Of a DNA stretch of 24,957 nucleotides, positions 22,495-24,957 are shown one piece after another. The notes beneath the pieces were generated by a model. The model was not told the DNA's origin. It did not search any database and was given only the letters and a program-made list of their open reading frames with translations. Numbering within the stretch: position 1 is the first letter of the stretch; each line of letters begins with the position of its first letter. The position numbers and the translations under genes were made by a program. Source of the DNA: an uncultured Bacilli bacterium (GTDB lineage Bacteria; Bacillota_I; Bacilli_A; RF39; UBA660); NCBI GenBank assembly GCA_934120265.1, contig CAKOTU010000016.1, positions 1 through 24,957 on the forward strand, read 5' to 3'.

Positions 22495-23190
22495 ATGAAA
22501 AAAGGTAAAAAGTATGTAGAAGCTGCTTCTAAAGTTGAAAGAAGTCGTGCTTATACAAAAGAAGAAGCTATTAAATTAGTAAAAGAAACTTCAACAACAA
22601 AATTTGATGCTTCTGTTGAATTAGCTATGCGTTTAAACTTAGACACTAAAAAAGCTGATCAACAATTAAGAGGAGCTATAGTATTACCAAATGGTACTGG
22701 TAAAACTAAAAAAGTATTAGTTTTAGCTAAAGGACCAATGGCTACTGCTGCTAAAGAAGCTGGTGCTGATTACGTTGGTGATGCTGACATGATTGAAAAA
22801 ATTGAAAAAGAAAATTGGTTCGATTTTGATGTTATAGTAGCAACTCCAGATATGATGCCTGCTTTAGGTAAGATTGGTAAGATTTTAGGTCCTAAAGGTT
22901 TAATGCCAAATCCTAAAACTGGAACAGTTACAATGGATACTAAAAAAGCTGTTGAAGATATCAAAAAGGGTCGTGTTGAATATAGAACAGATTCTTATGG
23001 TAATGTTCAAGTTATTATTGGTAAAGTAAGTTTTACTGAAGAACAATTACTTGAAAATATGAATGCCTTTGTATCATTAATTTTAAAAACAAAACCAGCT
23101 GTTGTAAAAGGAACTTATGTTAAAAATATTTCAGTTTCTTCAACAATGGGGCCTGGAATTAAAATTGATGCAAATAGCTTTGACAAATAA
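22495..23190 (+). CDS. rplA: 50S ribosomal protein L1
   Basis: The 231-residue protein is a complete L1: KKYVEAASKVERSRAYTKEEAI at the N-terminus, FDASVELAMRLNLDTKKADQQLRGAIVLPNGTGK, VIVATPDMMPALGKIGKILGPKGLMPNPKTGTVT and the closing YVKNISVSSTMGPGIKID. L1 forms the mobile L1 stalk at the E site and in many bacteria represses its own mRNA, consistent with the leader just upstream. AAGGAGG lies 8 nt before the ATG. The stop codon lies next to a strong promoter for the L10 operon. Confidence 0.97.
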   Translation: MKKGKKYVEAASKVERSRAYTKEEAIKLVKETSTTKFDASVELAMRLNLDTKKADQQLRGAIVLPNGTGKTKKVLVLAKGPMATAAKEAGADYVGDADMIEKIEKENWFDFDVIVATPDMMPALGKIGKILGPKGLMPNPKTGTVTMDTKKAVEDIKKGRVEYRTDSYGNVQVIIGKVSFTEEQLLENMNAFVSLILKTKPAVVKGTYVKNISVSSTMGPGIKIDANSFDK

Positions 23191-23208
23191 AATATAATAT
23201 GATATAAT
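23180..23208 (+). promoter_or_regulatory. Consensus promoter of the rplJ-rplL operon
   Basis: A perfect TTGACA (23180-23185) and perfect TATAAT (23203-23208) are separated by 17 bp, with a TGA extension before the -10. The -35 lies in the last codons of rplA. This is the best promoter in the window, as expected for ribosomal stalk genes. Confidence 0.9.
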
Positions 23209-23214
23209 TTGGAT

Positions 23215-23345
23215 GTTTCCAAAAAATTATATATAGTACCGTAGACAGTAGGAGCGGAAAGCTTAATATTTCCTACCGAGGAACTTAAATTTTTAAGTCT
23301 TTCGGCCTTACTGTGTAAATAGTAAGGCTTTTATATACGGTTAAG
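23215..23345 (+). promoter_or_regulatory. Ribosomal protein L10 leader
   Basis: The region matches the known Bacilli L10 leader: ACCGTAGACAGTAGGAGC and CCTACCGAGG form the L10(L12)4 binding element, closed by ACCGTA (23238-23243) with TACGGT (23336-23341). A hairpin, GCCTTACT (23305-23312) with AGTAAGGC (23321-23328), is followed by TTTT and is the probable attenuator. Excess L10-L12 would bind and reduce rplJ-rplL expression. Confidence 0.92.
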
Positions 23346-23363
23346 CAAAAGAGGAGGTGTCAT

Positions 23364-23852
23364 ATGGCAAATACTAAAATTTTAGAGAGTAAACAAGCAA
23401 TCATTGATGAAATTAGTGACAAAGTAAAAGCATCTGCTTCAGTAGTATTATTTGAATACCATGGTTTAACTGTTGCTGAAACAAATGAGTTAAGAAGAAA
23501 ACTAAGAGAAACAGGTTCTGATTTTAAAGTATACAAGAATACTTTAGCAATGAGAGCGTTCAATGATTTAAAAATTGATTTAGGAGAATTAGATGGACCT
23601 AAAGCTATGGCTTTTGGAACAGATGCAGTTGCTCCAATCAAAGTGCTAAGTGATTATGCAAAAAAACATCCAGCACTAGAATTAAAAGTAGGATATGTTG
23701 ATGGAGAAAAAGCAGACGAAGAAATGTTAAAGTCACTAGCAGCAATTCCATCAAGAGAAGGATTACTTACTATGCTTGCAGGTGGTCTTATGGAACATGT
23801 TAAGAACTTTGCAATCGCTCTTGATTTACATAGCCAAAATTTGGAAAAATAA
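23364..23852 (+). CDS. rplJ: 50S ribosomal protein L10
   Basis: The 162-residue protein has the L10 N-terminal rRNA-binding domain (ESKQAIIDEISDKVKASASVVLFEYHGLTVAETNELRRKLR, FKVYKNTLAMRA) and the long C-terminal helix (EGLLTMLAGGLMEHVKNFAIALDLHSQNLEK) that holds L7/L12 dimers. GAGGAGGTG lies before the ATG. It is preceded by the L10 leader and followed after 31 nt by rplL. Length and motifs are normal. Confidence 0.97.
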   Translation: MANTKILESKQAIIDEISDKVKASASVVLFEYHGLTVAETNELRRKLRETGSDFKVYKNTLAMRAFNDLKIDLGELDGPKAMAFGTDAVAPIKVLSDYAKKHPALELKVGYVDGEKADEEMLKSLAAIPSREGLLTMLAGGLMEHVKNFAIALDLHSQNLEK

Positions 23853-23883
23853 TAATTTAAATAAAAAAGAGGAGGAAAATAGA

Positions 23884-24252
23884 ATGGCAAAATTAAGTAC
23901 AAAAGAAATTATTGATTCATTAAAAGAAATGACAATTTTAGAAGTTAAAGATTTAGTAGATGCAATGAAAGAAGAATTTGGTGTTGATCCAAGTGCTGTA
24001 GCTGTAGCTGCTGCTCCAGCTGCTGCTGAAGTAAATGAAGGACCAAGTGCTGTTGATGTAGTATTAGCAAGTGCTGGTGCTAACAAAATTGCTGTTATCA
24101 AATTAGTTCGTGATATTACTGGTTTAGGATTAAAAGAAGCTAAAGATATCGCTGATAACGGTGGAGTTGTTAAAGAAAAAGTATCTACTGACGAAGCTAA
24201 CGAAATGAAAGCTAAATTTGAAGAAGCTGGCGCTACTATTGAATTAAAATAA
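23884..24252 (+). CDS. rplL: 50S ribosomal protein L7/L12
   Basis: The 122-residue protein has the N-terminal dimer domain (LSTKEIIDSLKEMTILEVKDLVDAMKEEFG), an Ala/Val/Pro-rich hinge (VAVAAAPAAAEV) and the C-terminal factor-binding domain (KIAVIKLVRDITGLGLKEAKDI, and KAKFEEAGATIELK at the end). It is the multicopy stalk protein that recruits translation GTPases. GAGGAGG is placed properly before the ATG at 23884; a longer frame from 23776 runs through rplJ in another frame and is not real. A terminator follows. Confidence 0.97.
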   Translation: MAKLSTKEIIDSLKEMTILEVKDLVDAMKEEFGVDPSAVAVAAAPAAAEVNEGPSAVDVVLASAGANKIAVIKLVRDITGLGLKEAKDIADNGGVVKEKVSTDEANEMKAKFEEAGATIELK

Positions 24253-24262
24253 TGCGTTTTAT

Positions 24263-24288
24263 AGCCTGTGCGATGAGCACGGGCTTTC
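24263..24288 (+). terminator. Intrinsic terminator after rplL
   Basis: AGCCTGTGC (24263-24271) pairs with GCACGGGCT (24277-24285) with one U-G wobble and a 5-nt loop, then T-rich sequence. It is the most GC-rich hairpin in the window. The downstream methyltransferase gene would need read-through. Confidence 0.75.
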
Positions 24289-24322
24289 GTTGTTTCTAAA
24301 AGAGACACGAAAGGGAGAATTT

Positions 24323-24910
24323 ATGGAACATTATTTTACTAATAATACAAATATAAAAACAAACGAAAAATTACATGATGTAATAATAAATGAAACTAAA
24401 TTAAGATTTATAAGTGACAATGGTGTTTTTTCTAAGAGAGGTTTAGATTTTGGAACAAGAACATTACTAGAAACGATTCCGACAGATAAAATAGATGGCG
24501 ATGTTTTAGACTTTGGGTGTGGTTATGGACCTATTGGTATATATGTTGCACTTAAAACAAAGTCAAATGTAGATATGATAGATGTTAATTTACGAAGTCT
24601 AAATCTTGCTAAGAAGAACGCTTTGCTAAATAAAGTAAATGTTAATATTTTTGAAAGTGATATATATAAAAATATAACTAAAAAATATAATTATATAATT
24701 AGTAATCCACCTATTAGAGTTGGCAAAAAAGTATTGTATGAAATATTATTCGGGGCAAAAGAACATTTAAAGAGTAATGGAGAACTTTGGATAGTAATAA
24801 ATAAAGATCAGGGCGCTAAAAGCATAGCCCGTGATTTAGAAAAAGAGTATGATGTAAAAGTGGTTAATAAAAATAAAGGATTTTACATAATTTGTGCTCG
24901 AAATAATTGA
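24323..24910 (+). CDS. Class I SAM-dependent methyltransferase, RsmC/YbxB-like
   Basis: The 195-residue protein begins MEHYFTNN and contains SAM-binding motif I (LDFGCGYGPIG), an acidic motif II (VDMIDVN) and the catalytic NPPIR (motif IV, of the NPPY type used by N-methyltransferases of RNA and protein). This matches the MTS small-methyltransferase family of RsmC, which methylates 16S rRNA guanines. In Bacillus subtilis the homologous position between rplL and rpoB holds ybxB. The ATG at 24323 has AAGGGAG just upstream; an upstream in-frame TTG at 24290 lies in the terminator region and is rejected. The precise substrate is not known. A promoter, probably for rpoB, overlaps its stop. Confidence 0.85.
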   Translation: MEHYFTNNTNIKTNEKLHDVIINETKLRFISDNGVFSKRGLDFGTRTLLETIPTDKIDGDVLDFGCGYGPIGIYVALKTKSNVDMIDVNLRSLNLAKKNALLNKVNVNIFESDIYKNITKKYNYIISNPPIRVGKKVLYEILFGAKEHLKSNGELWIVINKDQGAKSIARDLEKEYDVKVVNKNKGFYIICARNN

Positions 24911-24935
24911 CAATTTGTAATGGTTGGTGTAAAAT
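24907..24935 (+). promoter_or_regulatory. Promoter at the window end, probably for rpoB
   Basis: TTGACA (24907-24912) overlaps the stop of the methyltransferase gene and lies 17 bp before TAAAAT (24930-24935). By gene order the next gene should be rpoB, which is outside the window. Confidence 0.65.
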
Positions 24936-24957
24936 TATAAATTGGCGACATATACTT

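Noticed and set aside
23776..23883. N-terminal extension of rplL
   Set aside because: The extra 36 residues read through the end of rplJ in another frame and are not part of L7/L12.
23826..24308. Minus-strand reading frame antisense to rplL
   Set aside because: It is a shadow frame over a highly conserved ribosomal gene, without a promoter or ribosome site.
24290..24322. TTG start for the methyltransferase
   Set aside because: It lies against the rplL terminator with no ribosome site; AAGGGAG before the ATG at 24323 decides the start.

Overview
The window is very AT-rich Bacillota DNA that uses the standard genetic code: TGA is a real stop at 2027, 2710 and 24908, and Trp is TGG. The order secE-nusG-rplK-rplA-rplJ-rplL-(ybxB-like methyltransferase)-[rpoB promoter], an L10 leader, miaB next to a CotE-family spore-coat gene, and a short Mycoplasma-sized SMC (981 aa) suggest class Bacilli, probably a host-associated lineage near the Erysipelotrichia/Mollicutes branch. 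That placement is inference; no rRNA is present.

Layout. (1) 1-722: the 3' part of a pilin-like surface protein, paralogous to the complete gene at 19829-20986. (2) 844-6786: a small HD-domain protein, then an apparent operon of a TetR-type repressor, a LiaF-like membrane protein, a DUF4097-like beta-repeat membrane protein, an ABC ATPase and two ABC-2 permeases. A 24-bp palindrome precedes it. This looks like a self-regulated envelope-stress or drug-export unit. (3) 6895-7307: a compact locus for a highly structured RNA encoding a 30-residue hydrophobic peptide whose Shine-Dalgarno is buried in a hairpin and whose RNA ends pair with each other (type I toxin-like), then tRNA-Arg(CCU) on the minus strand. 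(4) 7395-8914: an HD-domain protein and a PF06541-type membrane protein. (5) 8921-10181, minus strand: a split HipA, with a HipS-like N-terminal-domain protein overlapping a HipT-like kinase and no HipB. (6) 10296-14547: a membrane-anchored LTD/CotH-kinase protein, a VTC-domain polyphosphate-polymerase-like protein and a DUF4956 membrane protein. (7) 14675-19718: smc, miaB and a CotE-family gene, each with its own terminator. (8) 19829-20986: the complete prepilin with a C-type-lectin-like C-terminus. (9) 21006-24957: the secE/nusG/ribosomal stalk cluster with RNA leaders before rplK, rplA and rplJ.

The strongest candidates for something undescribed are the peptide/RNA locus at 6895-7151, the pilin pair with a divergent adenine-poor C-terminal segment, the HipB-less split-HipA pair, and the CotH-VTC-DUF4956 cluster. 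Starts were chosen by Shine-Dalgarno position, so several genes begin downstream of the longest open frame. All family names come from reading the translated sequence; no database search was run.
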